Of a stretch of DNA of 64,000 nt, positions 7,645 to 21,652 are shown in pieces (position 1 is the first letter of the stretch; every line of letters begins with the position of its first letter). Source of the DNA: Roseicyclus marinus (lineage in GTDB: Bacteria; Pseudomonadota; Alphaproteobacteria; Rhodobacterales; Rhodobacteraceae); assembly GCF_036322625.1 (NCBI RefSeq), contig NZ_AP027266.1, positions 2,421,001 through 2,485,000 on the forward strand, given 5' to 3'. The notes beneath the pieces were generated by a model that did no database searches, was not told the DNA's origin, and saw only the letters and a list, made by a program, of their open reading frames with translations. Both the position numbers and the translations under genes were made by a program.

Positions 7645-7866
7645 TCTCCTTGATGGCAGGGGGTGGGGGGACCCACCCATGCGGGGTGGCGGGGTTTTTG
7701 CCGCCCGGTTGGTGGGGGTTACCCACTTTTCGGGAAGCGCCGCCGTTGAGGTGGTGGGTTTCACCCACCGTGCGGACGGTTCCGCCTTGGATGGTGGGTT
7801 TCACCCACCCTACGGACGGTTCCGCCGTGGTGGGGTGGGTTGCCCCCAGCCGACGGGCGGTTCCGC
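7645..7866. repeat. Cluster of GGTGGGTTTCACCCACC-type inverted repeats inside the atp operon
   Basis: Five degenerate units lie between atpD and atpC, at about 7659-7678, 7709-7729, 7759-7787, 7793-7825 and 7830-7863. The best preserved two read GGTGGGTTTCACCCACC, followed by a G/CTACGGACGGTTCCGCC-like tail that forms a second small hairpin. Related units lie at 6579-6653. Confidence 0.85.
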
Positions 7867-7879
7867 CGTTGGTTTGACT

Positions 7880-7911
7880 GCCCCCATGCCGCGCGGCGCG
7901 GCATGGGGGCA
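7880..7911 (-). terminator. Strong hairpin just after atpD
   Basis: GCCCCCATGCCGCG and CGCGGCATGGGGGC form a stem of about 14 base pairs with a very small loop, beginning a few bases after the atpD stop. There is no T-tract, so it may be an RNA-processing or stability element or a partial terminator between atpD and atpC, and not a full stop. Confidence 0.55.
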
Positions 7912-7917
7912 AAGCTA

Positions 7918-10237
<2,320 letters not shown>

Positions 10238-10249
10238 CTGTCAGAAACC

Positions 10250-11788
10250 TCAGGCGAAATCGGCGGCGAATTCGTCGATGGCAGCCTTCAGTTTCTCGGC
10301 ATCGGCACCCTTGATCTTGGGGTCGCTCTTGGTGATCCAGTCCAGCACATCGGCCTTCTTGGTGCGCATGAATTGCAGGAGCGCAGCCTCGAAACGGCCA
10401 ACCTCGGAGACGGGCAGCTTGTCGAGATAGCCGTTGGTGCCGGCAAAGATCATGGTCACGATCTCGGCGTTGGTCAGCGGCGAATACTGCGGCTGCTTCA
10501 TCATCTCTGTCAGGCGCGCGCCGCGGTTCAGCAGCTGCTGGGTCGAGGCGTCGAGGTCGGACCCGAACTGGGCGAAGGCCGCCATCTCGCGATACTGGGC
10601 GAGCGACAGTTTCACCGGGCCCGCGACGGACGACATCGCCTTGGTCTGGGCGGAGGAGCCCACGCGCGACACCGACAGACCGGTGTTCACGGCGGGGCGG
10701 ATGCCCTGGAAAAAAAGCTCGGTTTCAAGGAAGATCTGGCCGTCGGTGATCGAGATCACGTTGGTCGGGATGAAGGCCGACACGTCGCCGCCCTGCGTTT
10801 CGATGACGGGCAGAGCCGTCAAGGAGCCCGAACCGTTGTCTTCGTTCAGCTTGGCCGACCGCTCGAGCAGGCGGGAGTGCAGGTAGAACACGTCGCCCGG
10901 ATAGGCTTCGCGGCCCGGCGGACGGCGCAGGAGGAGCGACATCTGGCGGTAGGCGACGGCCTGCTTGGAGAGGTCATCGTAGATGATCAGCGCATGGCGG
11001 CCGTTGTCGCGGAAATATTCCGCCATGGCGGTCGCGGCATAGGGGGCCAGGAACTGCATCGGCGCGGGGTCGGATGCGGTGGCGGCCACGACGATCGTGT
11101 ATTCCAGCGCGCCCGATTCCTCGAGCTTCTTCACCAGCTGGGCCACGGTCGAGCGCTTCTGGCCGACGGCGACATAGACGCAGTAGAGCTTCTTGCTTTC
11201 GTCGTCGCCTGCGGCGTCGTTGTAGGATTTCTGGTTCAGGATCGTGTCGAGCGCCACGGCGGTCTTGCCGGTCTGACGGTCGCCGATGATGAGTTCGCGC
11301 TGGCCACGGCCGATCGGGATCATGGCGTCGATGGCCTTGATGCCGGTGGCCATCGGCTCGTGCACGGATTTGCGCGGGATGATGCCCGGCGCCTTGACGT
11401 CGGCGATGCGACGCTCGGAAGCCTTGATCTCGCCCTTGCCATCGATCGGGTTGCCCAGACCGTCGACAACGCGGCCCAGAAGCGCGTCACCGGCGGGGAC
11501 GTCCACGATGGACTTGGTGCGCTTGACGGTGTCGCCTTCCTTGATGTCGCGGTCGGAGCCGAAGATCACGACGCCGACGTTGTCGGTTTCGAGGTTCAGC
11601 GCCATGCCGCGGATGCCGCCGGGGAATTCCACCATCTCGCCGGCCTGCACGTTGTCGAGGCCGTAGACGCGGGCGATCCCGTCGCCGACCGACAGCACGC
11701 GGCCAACTTCGGCCACTTCGGCGTCCTGTCCGAAATTCTTGATCTGGTCCTTAAGGATCGCAGAGATTTCTGCAGCTTGGATCGCCAT
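10250..11788 (-). CDS. atpA: F1 ATP synthase alpha subunit
   Basis: The 512-residue regulatory nucleotide-binding subunit has the P-loop [15 protein letters not shown] (about residues 169-183) and the family signature [16 protein letters not shown]. The N-terminal beta-barrel segment [20 protein letters not shown] is present as well. Its ATG follows the atpH stop by one base (11788 and 11790), indicating tight coupling. Confidence 0.98.
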   Translation of the reverse strand: MAIQAAEISAILKDQIKNFGQDAEVAEVGRVLSVGDGIARVYGLDNVQAGEMVEFPGGIRGMALNLETDNVGVVIFGSDRDIKEGDTVKRTKSIVDVPAGDALLGRVVDGLGNPIDGKGEIKASERRIADVKAPGIIPRKSVHEPMATGIKAIDAMIPIGRGQRELIIGDRQTGKTAVALDTILNQKSYNDAAGDDESKKLYCVYVAVGQKRSTVAQLVKKLEESGALEYTIVVAATASDPAPMQFLAPYAATAMAEYFRDNGRHALIIYDDLSKQAVAYRQMSLLLRRPPGREAYPGDVFYLHSRLLERSAKLNEDNGSGSLTALPVIETQGGDVSAFIPTNVISITDGQIFLETELFFQGIRPAVNTGLSVSRVGSSAQTKAMSSVAGPVKLSLAQYREMAAFAQFGSDLDASTQQLLNRGARLTEMMKQPQYSPLTNAEIVTMIFAGTNGYLDKLPVSEVGRFEAALLQFMRTKKADVLDWITKSDPKIKGADAEKLKAAIDEFAADFA

Positions 11789-11789
11789 G

Positions 11790-12350
11790 TTAACCGACCT
11801 CTTTCATCGTGTTCTGGAGTGCGTTGAGCTTTGCCTTGATCGAGGTATCGATCATGGTGGAGCCAACCTTGACGACAAGACCGCCGATGAGGCTTTCATC
11901 AACGGTCGATTTCAGGTTCACCTCGCGGCCGGTTGCGGCCTTGAGAACCTTGGAAAGCTTGTCCGACTGCGCCTTGGTCAGGGCCTTGGCGGAAACGACC
12001 TCGGCGCTGATCTCGCCCTTGTGGTCGGCGATGCGCGCACGCAGCGCGACCAGAAGCGCGGGCAGGACGAAGAGGCGACGCTTTTGCGCCATCAGGCGCA
12101 GCGTGTTGCCGGTGATGGCATTGAGGCCCATCGCGTCGGCCACCTTGCCGATGGCGGCTGCGGCCACGTCGCGCCCGTAGATCGGCGAGGCGATCAGGTC
12201 GCGCAGGTCGGCGCTGTCGGCCAATGCGCCCTCGAGGGCTGCGACATCGGATTCGAGGGGGCCAAGCGCGCCTTCCTCCTTGGCCAGGTCGAACAACGCG
12301 GTCGCGTAACGCGCGGCGATGCCGGTCGAGATTGAAGCAGGTTCGCTCAC
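11790..12350 (-). CDS. atpH: F1 ATP synthase delta subunit
   Basis: The 186-residue protein forms the peripheral-stalk cap of F1. Recognisable parts are [20 protein letters not shown] at the N-terminus and [21 protein letters not shown] near the C-terminus. The start is decided by the ribosome binding site: AAAGGG sits directly against an upstream GTG (12356) but is well spaced for the second GTG at 12350, which gives the usual MSEPASIS start. It is the first gene of the operon. The F0 genes are not nearby, as is normal in this order, where they form a separate operon. Confidence 0.95.
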   Translation of the reverse strand: MSEPASISTGIAARYATALFDLAKEEGALGPLESDVAALEGALADSADLRDLIASPIYGRDVAAAAIGKVADAMGLNAITGNTLRLMAQKRRLFVLPALLVALRARIADHKGEISAEVVSAKALTKAQSDKLSKVLKAATGREVNLKSTVDESLIGGLVVKVGSTMIDTSIKAKLNALQNTMKEVG

Positions 12351-12650
12351 GTCCACCCTTTCATCATGCAGCTATCCCGGACAGAGCGCGGCAACGCCTC
12401 CGGGTTCGTCTTCAACGGCGGGGGATAGCATCCGCACCGCCATAAATCGCCCGCCGTTTAGCAGAGCACCCGCAATGCTGCAACCGCGATAGGATCGGGG
12501 CGGCGGCATCGGAAGACCCAAGAAAACAAGGACGCGGCCCGGTTGCGGCGCATGGTGCGACACTGGGTGGCAAGTCTGCGGCGATTTGGCGTGGCCCGCG
12601 CGCGGCTCCGGCGCGACGATTCTGACGCGGCACTGCGGCGGGCGGAGGCG
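12351..12650 (-). promoter_or_regulatory. Upstream region of the atp operon
   Basis: This 300-base stretch between the methyltransferase stop and atpH has no supported gene. On the minus strand TTGCAG (12483-12478) is followed after 17 bases by TAAACG (12460-12455). This is the best sigma-70-like candidate for the atp operon, though the -10 match is weak. Confidence 0.35.
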
Positions 12651-13418
12651 TCAGGCGGGGCCGTCGCCCCCCCTGTGGGTCGCCCCCGCAGGTGCGGGCG
12701 CGCCTTCGAGCACCTTGAGGGGCTGGCGGACCCGTTCGGCAAGGCCCGGACGGGTGGGGGCGTAGACGCGTTTGGACACCTCGAGCAGGATCACGCCGCC
12801 TGCGTAATAGCTCGACATCGTGGCACCCAGACGTTCGACCAGTTCCGCCGAGCGCAGCCAGAACCGATGCTGGGAGGGCGGCGCGAAGAGGGCGGCGGCA
12901 TGGCGTTCGGGCATGAAATCGTGGCGTTTCATCTGCGCCTCGAGCTGGCCCAGCGAATAGGGGCGGCCAAAGCCGAAGGGCGTTGCATCGCGCCGCGCCC
13001 AGAGGCCCGAGCGGTTGGGCACGATGAAGAGCGCCTTGCCCCCCGGCCCCAGCACGCGCTTGCATTCCTCGAGCACCTCGGAGGGATGTTCGGAGGTTTC
13101 CAGCCCGTGCAGGCAGACGATGCGGTCGGCCACCCCGGTCTGGAGCGGCCATTGCCCCTCGCGGCAGAGGGTGGAGACATTTTCCATCCCGGCGGGCCAT
13201 GGCATGACGCCCTGTTCGGCGGGCATGAGACCCACGACGCGCCGCGCCTCGGCCAGGTAGGGGCGCAGGAGCGGCACGGCAAAGCCGAAGCCCACCACCG
13301 TCTGGCCCTGCGCCTCGGGCCAGAGCGCCAGCATCCGGTCGCGGATCGCCTTTTGCGCGATCCGGCCCAGACGGGTCCGGTAATAGAATTGGCGCAGGTC
13401 GGTGACGTCGAGATGCAT
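12651..13418 (-). CDS. Class I SAM-dependent methyltransferase-like protein
   Basis: The 255-residue protein resembles small-molecule methyltransferases. It has a glycine-rich strand-turn segment, [16 protein letters not shown], at about residues 34-49; an acidic motif replaced by [10 protein letters not shown]; and a post-I region where [20 protein letters not shown] takes the position of the usual Asp/Asn-Leu-x-x-His segment. The motif I GxGxG is degenerate (GFGFA), so activity is uncertain. The ATG at 13418 replaces a long upstream extension without protein character. It is divergent from gloB with 67 bases between them, a pairing I recall from related genomes. Confidence 0.75.
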   Translation of the reverse strand: MHLDVTDLRQFYYRTRLGRIAQKAIRDRMLALWPEAQGQTVVGFGFAVPLLRPYLAEARRVVGLMPAEQGVMPWPAGMENVSTLCREGQWPLQTGVADRIVCLHGLETSEHPSEVLEECKRVLGPGGKALFIVPNRSGLWARRDATPFGFGRPYSLGQLEAQMKRHDFMPERHAAALFAPPSQHRFWLRSAELVERLGATMSSYYAGGVILLEVSKRVYAPTRPGLAERVRQPLKVLEGAPAPAGATHRGGDGPA

Positions 13419-13485
13419 TGCACTAGTTCGTTGGGTGCGCGAGGGTGGCACCCCCGCAGCATTACGGAACCGAGACGGAATATCC

Positions 13486-14268
13486 ATGCCCGAGACCCCG
13501 ACCCAGCCCGAAATCGTCACCGTTCCCTGCCTGAAGGACAATTACGCCTATCTGCTGCACGATCCCGCGACCGGGGCCACGGCGGTCTTTGACGTGCCCG
13601 AGGCGGGACCGATCGAGGCGGCGCTGGCCGAACGGGGCTGGACCTTGAGCGATATCGTGATCACCCATCACCATTGGGACCATGTCGACGGGGTGGAGGC
13701 GCTGCGCGCGGCGACAGGGGCACAGGTTTGGGGGGCGGCTGCCGATGCCCATCGCCTGCCCGCGCTCGACCATGCGCTGGCCGAGGGCGACAGCCTCGCC
13801 ATCGGCGGGTTGCAGGGCCATGTGATCGACGTGTCGGGCCATACGCTCGGGCATGTCGCCTATCATTTTCCCCGGGCGCAGGCGGTTTTCACCGCCGACA
13901 GCCTGATGGCGCTGGGATGCGGGCGGCTGTTCGAGGGCACGCCCGATCAGATGTGGGCAAGCCTGTCGAAACTGGCCGCCCTGCCCCCGGACACGCTGGT
14001 CTGTTCGGGCCATGAATATACCGCCGGCAACGCGCGCTTTGCGATCACCATTGATCCGGACAATCCGGCGCTTATGTCACGGTGCAAGGAGGTCGACGCG
14101 GCGCGTGCCGCGAACCGGCCCACCGTACCATCGACGCTGGCCGAGGAACTGGCCACCAACCCGTTCCTGCGCGCCGCCGACCCCGCCATCGCCCGCCGCC
14201 TCGACATGGCGGGCGCAGATCCTGCCGCTGTCTTTGCACGCATCCGCAGCCTGAAGGATGCGTTCTGA
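13486..14268 (+). CDS. gloB: Hydroxyacylglutathione hydrolase (glyoxalase II)
   Basis: The 260-residue metallo-beta-lactamase-fold enzyme hydrolyses S-lactoylglutathione to D-lactate and glutathione, the second step of methylglyoxal detoxification. [14 protein letters not shown] is the metal-binding THxHxDH motif. [30 protein letters not shown] and [10 protein letters not shown] supply the other metal ligands and the substrate site, and the C-terminal HAGH helices follow. The N-terminal [14 protein letters not shown] is typical. I chose ATG 13486. Confidence 0.95.
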   Translation: MPETPTQPEIVTVPCLKDNYAYLLHDPATGATAVFDVPEAGPIEAALAERGWTLSDIVITHHHWDHVDGVEALRAATGAQVWGAAADAHRLPALDHALAEGDSLAIGGLQGHVIDVSGHTLGHVAYHFPRAQAVFTADSLMALGCGRLFEGTPDQMWASLSKLAALPPDTLVCSGHEYTAGNARFAITIDPDNPALMSRCKEVDAARAANRPTVPSTLAEELATNPFLRAADPAIARRLDMAGADPAAVFARIRSLKDAF

Positions 14269-14464
14269 AATGGGACCGGGCATGTGCACAAAATTTAGGC
14301 AATAGCTCCGCGGCCAAGGTATAGAGGGCCAGACCGCGGGCGGACACGAGACCTTGAGCAAATTCTCCTTGAAAGACGCCCGGAGAAAGCAAAGCTTAAG
14401 ACCATGAGGCCATGATCGGCGTGAGGCAGAGGCCCACCCGATGCACGAGGAAAGGAGCACGCTG

Positions 14465-16801
<2,337 letters not shown>

Positions 16802-16823
16802 TCCGGCAGGCCATGGAACAGAC

Positions 16824-16855
16824 AGGCCCGGCCCAGAAATGGGTCGGGCCTTTGT
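16824..16855 (+). terminator. Intrinsic terminator after clpA
   Basis: A 12-pair stem (AGGCCCGGCCCA with TGGGTCGGGCCT) closed by a GAAA tetraloop is followed by TTTG. It lies 22 bases after the clpA stop. Confidence 0.75.
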
Positions 16856-16880
16856 GCAAGAGGCGAGGGGCAAGGCGTAA

Positions 16881-17870
16881 ATGGTGCCACGATTGTTTTC
16901 CGTTCCCGGCCATGCCACCCGCGCCGCTGCGGTCCTGCTGGCAAGCGCCCTGAGCGCCCAAGCGCAGGAGGCCCCTGCCCTGCTGTTCCCGGTGGAGTGC
17001 CGGCTTGGCGAGACCTGTTTCCTGCAACAATTCGTCGATCACGACCCCGGCCCCGGCGCGCGCGCCTTTGATTGCGGGCCGCAAAGCTATGACGGCCATA
17101 CCGGCACCGATATCCGCACCGCCGATCTGGAGGCGATGGCGCAAGGCGTGACCGTGATCGCGGCGGCGGGCGGCGTGGTGCGGGGACTGCGCGATGGCGT
17201 GCCCGATGGCGGAACCGCCACGATGCAGCCGGGCCAGGGTTGCGGCAATGGCGTGGCGCTGACCCATGCGGAGGGGTGGGAGACGCAATATTGCCACCTG
17301 ATGGAAGGGTCGATCCTTGTGCAGGAGGGGCAGACGGTCGCGGCGGGCACGCCGCTTGGGCTGATCGGCTATTCGGGGCAGACGGAATTTCCGCATCTGG
17401 AATTCATCTTGCGGCACGAGGGACAGGTCATCGATCCTTTCGATGCGGAAACGGGCGACAGCTGCGACGCGCCACCTGCGGGGCTTTGGGCCGAACGGGT
17501 CGAAAACCCCGGCGGCGGCATCCTGTCGGCGGGGTTTGCGGAAGCCATCCCGGAACTGGCCGATATCGCGGCGGGGCGGGCCGATACCGGCGCGATCGAG
17601 GCGCGGGGCGCGGCGCTGGTGATCTGGGGCTTTGTCCATGGCGGGCGCGCGGGCGATGTCGTGACGCTCAGGATCACGGATGCCACGGGGGCAGAGGTCC
17701 ACGCGCAGGAGGTGGTGCTGGAGCGCGCCCAGGCGCAGCTGTTTCGCGCCAGCGGGCGGCGAACCCCGGCAGAGGGCTGGCCGCCGGGGCTTTACCGGGG
17801 AGAGGTGGTGCTGAGCCGCGCGGGCACAGAGATCGACCGGGCCGAAACGGCGGTGCTGGTCACGCCGTGA
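16881..17870 (+). CDS. M23 family metallopeptidase (LytM-like), exported
   Basis: The 329-residue protein has a signal peptide (about residues 1-28, ending ALSAQAQ), so it acts in the periplasm, probably on peptidoglycan cross-links. The peptidase core shows YDGHTGTDIRTADLEAM with the zinc-binding His and Asp of HxGxD, GNGVALTHAEGWETQYCHL, and TEFPHLEFIL near residue 174. In the last motif the usual HxH is H-x-E, so one canonical zinc ligand is replaced and activity should be doubted. The remaining 130 residues look like a beta-rich domain of unknown role. The ATG at 16881 follows AAGGCG. Confidence 0.85.
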   Translation: MVPRLFSVPGHATRAAAVLLASALSAQAQEAPALLFPVECRLGETCFLQQFVDHDPGPGARAFDCGPQSYDGHTGTDIRTADLEAMAQGVTVIAAAGGVVRGLRDGVPDGGTATMQPGQGCGNGVALTHAEGWETQYCHLMEGSILVQEGQTVAAGTPLGLIGYSGQTEFPHLEFILRHEGQVIDPFDAETGDSCDAPPAGLWAERVENPGGGILSAGFAEAIPELADIAAGRADTGAIEARGAALVIWGFVHGGRAGDVVTLRITDATGAEVHAQEVVLERAQAQLFRASGRRTPAEGWPPGLYRGEVVLSRAGTEIDRAETAVLVTP

Positions 17871-17889
17871 CGGCGCAGACCCGCGCCAT

Positions 17890-17962
17890 TCTCTAATCCC
17901 TTGATGTCGCATGTCCGGGGAGCGCAAGACCGGTTCCCGCTTTTGCGCGACATGCTCTAGCG
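17890..17962 (-). repeat. Dispersed hairpin repeat, copy C
   Basis: Read on the minus strand it starts CGCTAGAGCATGTCGCGCAA and ends ATCAAGGGATTAGAGA, matching copies A and B. Its first bases are the final Arg codon and TAG stop of the OmpA-like gene that ends at 17957. Confidence 0.85.
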
Positions 17963-19684
17963 CTCGGTCAGTTTCAGCTCGATCCGCCGGTTCTGCGCGC
18001 GGCCATCGGCGCTGCCGTTGTCGGCGATGGGGCTGTATTCGCCAAAGCCCGTGGCGGCCAGCCGCTCGGGCGGAAAGCCCAGTTCCTCGGACATGAACAA
18101 GACGACCGACAGCGCGCGCGCCTGGCTCAATTCCCAGTTCGAGCCAAAGGCACCGCCCGCCCGGATCGGCTGGTTGTCGGTATGGCCGTCGACGCGCAGG
18201 ATCCAGTCGATGCCATCGGGAATGTCCTGCGCCACATCGGACAGCAGGCCCGCGACGCTGCGGATCTGGTCAAGCCCTTCGGGGGCCAGATCGGCGGACC
18301 CCAGATCGAAGAGCACCTCGGAGGAAAAGACGAACCGGTCGCCTTCGATCCTGACCCCTTCGCGCCCTTCCAAAAGCTCGCGCAGCCGCCCGAAGAATTC
18401 GGAGCGGTAGCGTTCCAGCTCTTCGGCCTCGGCGGCAAGGCGGGCGGCCTCGGCGGCCTCGAGCTCGGCGACGCGGGTCTGTTCGGCGGCAAGCGCGCGC
18501 TGTTCCTGCGCCACGCGGGCCAGCGCCTGGTTGAGCTGCGCGCCCAGATTGGCGATCTGGATATCCGCCTCGGCATCGCGGGCGGCGCTGTCGTCCAAGA
18601 GCGCCTGAAGCCCGTTCAGCTGCGTCCGGAGGGCTGCCACCTGCTCGTTCAAGAGCGCCACCTGGCGCGCGCTTTCGGCCGATGCGGCCTCGGCCCTGTC
18701 CAGTTCGGCATTGGCCTGCGCCAGAAGGATGGCACGCTGTTCGGCCTCGGTCAGGGCAGTCTCCAGATCGGTTTCGGCGGCAAGGCGGGCGGCCAGGGCG
18801 GCGGCCAGATCTTCGCGCAGCGTTTCGTTCTCGGCGGGAAGCTCGGCGTTGAGGTCGAGAGCGGCGGCGAGCCGCGTTTCCAGATCCGCCTCGGCGGCGC
18901 GGGCAGCGGCCAGAAGCGTCAGCGTTTCCTCTGCCCTGCGGCGCTGTTCCTCGAGCGCGAGGGTCATAGCGGTCAGTTCGGCATCGGCGTTTTCCAGCCG
19001 CGCGCGCAGCGCCTCGGCGGCGGCGGCATCGACCAGCCGCGCGGCCTCCTGTTCGGAAATCTGCGTCTCGAGGCGGGCGATCGTGTCGGATTGCGCCGCG
19101 CTGTCGGCCTCGAGATCGGCAACCAGCGCCTCCAGCGCCTCGCGGCGGGCGGCGGCAAGCCGCGCCTCTTCGGCGGCGCTGTCGATCTCGGCGCGCGCGC
19201 TGGCCAGCGCAAGGCGCAAAGCCTCGGCCGCATCGAGGGTTTCGGCCAGTTCGGCGGCGGTGGCATCGCGGTCGGCGGTCAGATCGGTATTGGCCGCGAT
19301 GAGGGAGGCGACCTGCGCCTCGAAATCGGCGATGCGGGCGGCCTGTGCATTGGTTTCGGCCGTGAGCGAGGCGATGAGCGATTGCTGCGCGCTCAATTGC
19401 TGTTCGGCGCTGGCCAGCGATCCGGTCAGCGTGGCCACCCGGCTTTCCAGCGCGGCGGCGCGGTTTTCCTCCAGCCCCAGCGCCTCGGCCAGGGAATTGA
19501 GCTGGGCGTTGAGGGTGTTGAGTTCGTCATCCTGGCTCGTGATCTGTTCGGACAGGACGAATTGCACGACCATGAAGATCGACAGCACAAAGATCATCAC
19601 CATCAGAAGCGAGGTGATCGCATCGACGAACCCGGGCCAGATCGTGCCCGACATGCTGTTGCTGGCGCGGCGCTGAAAGGCCAT
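17957..19684 (-). CDS. MotB/OmpA-like protein with long periplasmic coiled coil
   Basis: The 575-residue protein has one N-terminal membrane helix (about residues 20-45, WPGFVDAITSLLMVMIFVLS) with an Asp at the cytoplasmic edge, as in MotB/ExbD/TolR proton-channel partners. Residues about 50-415 are almost entirely Ala/Glu/Leu-rich heptads (a coiled coil of over 300 residues). The C-terminus (about 430-575) is an OmpA/MotB peptidoglycan-binding domain: FSSEVLFDLGSADL, RVDGHTDNQPI, SQARALSVVLFMSEE and NRRIELKLTE. It follows the ExbB/MotA-like gene by six bases, so the two probably form an ion-driven complex that reaches the cell wall. Its function is unknown. The stop codon lies inside a dispersed repeat. 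Confidence 0.85.
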   Translation of the reverse strand: MAFQRRASNSMSGTIWPGFVDAITSLLMVMIFVLSIFMVVQFVLSEQITSQDDELNTLNAQLNSLAEALGLEENRAAALESRVATLTGSLASAEQQLSAQQSLIASLTAETNAQAARIADFEAQVASLIAANTDLTADRDATAAELAETLDAAEALRLALASARAEIDSAAEEARLAAARREALEALVADLEADSAAQSDTIARLETQISEQEAARLVDAAAAEALRARLENADAELTAMTLALEEQRRRAEETLTLLAAARAAEADLETRLAAALDLNAELPAENETLREDLAAALAARLAAETDLETALTEAEQRAILLAQANAELDRAEAASAESARQVALLNEQVAALRTQLNGLQALLDDSAARDAEADIQIANLGAQLNQALARVAQEQRALAAEQTRVAELEAAEAARLAAEAEELERYRSEFFGRLRELLEGREGVRIEGDRFVFSSEVLFDLGSADLAPEGLDQIRSVAGLLSDVAQDIPDGIDWILRVDGHTDNQPIRAGGAFGSNWELSQARALSVVLFMSEELGFPPERLAATGFGEYSPIADNGSADGRAQNRRIELKLTER

Positions 19685-19690
19685 CGCGGC

Positions 19691-20953
19691 TTACTCCGCG
19701 CCGGCGGGGGGCGGGGGCGTGGCGGGGGCCTGCGGGCGGCGCGCGGGCGTGCGCGCGGCGGTGACCAGATCGCGCAACGCGGTGGTCAGTTCGGTGATGT
19801 CGCCGCGCAGCGCCAGCACATCCTCGTTCCGGCCCGCGCCGAGATCTTCGTAGATCTTGAGCAATTGCACGTCGATGGAGCGCAGGCGCATCCGGCTTTC
19901 GTCGTCGATGCCGCCGCCGCGCTGGCCCTCTTCCAGCACTTGCGACAGGCGTTCCTGGGCTGCGGCCAGGCGTTCGGTCGCCTGCGCGGGGCCCGGACCC
20001 AGTTTCGCGGTCAGCGCATCGATGGAGCCTGCAAGCTGCAAGAGCCGCTCCTCGGTCGCGGCGCGGCGGCTTTCGGATTGCGCGAAGAGCGATTGCAGCG
20101 TGTCCATCTGGTCGACCATGTGGTCCAGCACGGTGGCGATCGCGCTGCGGTCGACGCCGCCCCCCTCGCCCTCGCCGCTGGCGAAACTGACGCGGGTGAT
20201 GGAGGCGAGCCATTCCTCGAGCTGGCGGTAGAAGCGGTTCTGGCCATGGCCTGCGTAAAGCTCCAACAACCCCACGACGAGCGATCCGGCCAGACCCAGC
20301 AGCGAGGAGGCAAAGGCCGTGCCCATGCCGCCCAGCTGATCCTCGAGCCCGTTCATGAGCCGGGCGAAGACGGCCACGCCCTCTTCGCCCGCGGTCGGCT
20401 GCAGGGAGCGGATCGTGTCGACCACGGCGGGGATCGTGGTGGCCAGACCAAAGAACGTTCCCAGAAGGCCGAGGAAGATCAACAGGTTGGCGATGTAGCG
20501 CGTGATGTCACGGCTTTCTTCCATCCGGCTGCCGACACTGTCGAGCATCGAGCGCGCGGCGGCCCCCGTGACCTGCAGGCCGCGCCCGCGCACCCGCGCG
20601 ATGCCGGTCATCGCCGCCAGAAGCCGGGGGGGGCGTTCGCTTGCCTCTTGCGGGGCGATGCCCGCGATCTGCTCGATCCAGGCGACCGAGGAAAACAGCT
20701 GCGCCACCTGGAAGAAACAGGCGAAGACGCCGATGATGAAGACGATGCCGATGGTCCCGTTCAGGATGGGCGAGGCCATGAAGACCGGCTGGACCTGCGG
20801 CCAGACCAGCACGCCGCCCGCCGCGACAGCGGCACAGATCAGGATCATCAGCACGATCTGTTGCGTGGGACGTGTGATGCGGGGGCCGCCGGGCCCCTGC
20901 CGGGTCATGCGCGGTTCTGACGCCGCGGCGCCCATATCTGCTCTGCTCGCCAT
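19691..20953 (-). CDS. MotA/TolQ/ExbB-type proton channel-like protein
   Basis: The 420-residue membrane protein has helices at about residues 33-53 and 63-85, and a MotA/TolQ/ExbB core around 150-250. ITRYIANLLIFLGLLGTFFGLATTIP and GGMGTAFASSLLGLAGSLVVG are the conserved channel-lining helices with the Thr/Gly pattern of the family. The C-terminal 170 residues are cytoplasmic helices ending in a Pro/Ala-rich tail. I chose the ATG at 20953; a later ATG (MTRQGPGG) is possible. It is paired with the peptidoglycan-binding gene directly downstream. It is neither a flagellar motA nor a tolQ by context, since no flagellar or Tol genes are nearby. Confidence 0.82.
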   Translation of the reverse strand: MASRADMGAAASEPRMTRQGPGGPRITRPTQQIVLMILICAAVAAGGVLVWPQVQPVFMASPILNGTIGIVFIIGVFACFFQVAQLFSSVAWIEQIAGIAPQEASERPPRLLAAMTGIARVRGRGLQVTGAAARSMLDSVGSRMEESRDITRYIANLLIFLGLLGTFFGLATTIPAVVDTIRSLQPTAGEEGVAVFARLMNGLEDQLGGMGTAFASSLLGLAGSLVVGLLELYAGHGQNRFYRQLEEWLASITRVSFASGEGEGGGVDRSAIATVLDHMVDQMDTLQSLFAQSESRRAATEERLLQLAGSIDALTAKLGPGPAQATERLAAAQERLSQVLEEGQRGGGIDDESRMRLRSIDVQLLKIYEDLGAGRNEDVLALRGDITELTTALRDLVTAARTPARRPQAPATPPPPAGAE

Positions 20954-21035
20954 GGCTCCGGCCCGGTTCTTGCTGTTGCCTGTGGGCAATCTACCCGCGC
21001 CCGACCCATAAGCCAATGCCGCAATGCGGCCCGGC

Positions 21036-21572
21036 TCAACCAGATTGCAGGGCGCGCACGCGCGCGACCAGCCAATCCAGATCGGGATCGGGCAGGCCCA
21101 GCTCGTGCAGATGCAGGGCCGTGTTTTTCAGATAGGCGTCATTGGGGCCGCGCCCGCCCACGGCGCGGGCGATGATCTGCGCCTGCTCCTCGAGGGGGAG
21201 GGTGCAATATTGCTCATGGGCGGGATCGATCACGTAGGTCAGAACATCCTCCTGCGCCCCGCCATCGGCAAAAACGACCCGCTGCCGGGTTTCCAGATAG
21301 GCCGAAGAGATCAATTCCCGCTCGCGCAGATAGGCCAGCGTATCGTCGGCATGAGGGGCCGCCACGCGAAACGCGATACCATGACAGACCGCGCCGGGCT
21401 TGAAATCGAGGGCAAGGACAAGACCCGGTGCCTCGGGCGTGCCGCGATGGTGGATCGAGGACATGCAGAAGCTGCGATGCCAGTCATGGAGCCGCGCCAC
21501 CCGCGTTTCGGCGACCGGAAAACCCGGATCCCAGAGCAGCGATCCGTATCCAAAGACCCACAGATCGTTCAT
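21036..21572 (-). CDS. Gamma-glutamylcyclotransferase, ChaC type
   Basis: The 178-residue cytoplasmic enzyme likely degrades glutathione to 5-oxoproline and Cys-Gly. The N-terminal substrate-binding motif is WVFGYGSLLWDPGF, followed by SSIHHRGTPEAPGLVLALD. The conserved catalytic Glu lies in AYLRERELISSAYLE, and the C-terminal GGRGPNDAYLKNTALHLHELG is a family signature. I chose ATG 21572 because upstream sequence is not protein-like. It is divergent from the DUF2125 gene with an 80-base spacer. Confidence 0.92.
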   Translation of the reverse strand: MNDLWVFGYGSLLWDPGFPVAETRVARLHDWHRSFCMSSIHHRGTPEAPGLVLALDFKPGAVCHGIAFRVAAPHADDTLAYLRERELISSAYLETRQRVVFADGGAQEDVLTYVIDPAHEQYCTLPLEEQAQIIARAVGGRGPNDAYLKNTALHLHELGLPDPDLDWLVARVRALQSG

Positions 21573-21652
21573 CTGCCCCTCGTCTCCCGCATGGCCAGTC
21601 CCCTTTCGGGGCGCTATAGCGGGGTCGGCATCTGGACGATAGGGGTCGGGGG

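Noticed and set aside
6498-7917. Possible CRISPR array from the repeated GGTGGGT units
   Set aside because: The units are degenerate, self-complementary and unevenly spaced, without constant-length unique spacers, and no cas genes are present.
18182-20920. Open frame of 912 codons on the plus strand
   Set aside because: It is antisense to both the MotB/OmpA-like and ExbB-like genes; Gly/Arg-rich repetitiveness mirrors the coiled coil on the other strand.
17957-20953. Zorya anti-phage system
   Set aside because: Only the membrane pair is present; no ZorC/ZorD or ZorE-like gene is adjacent.
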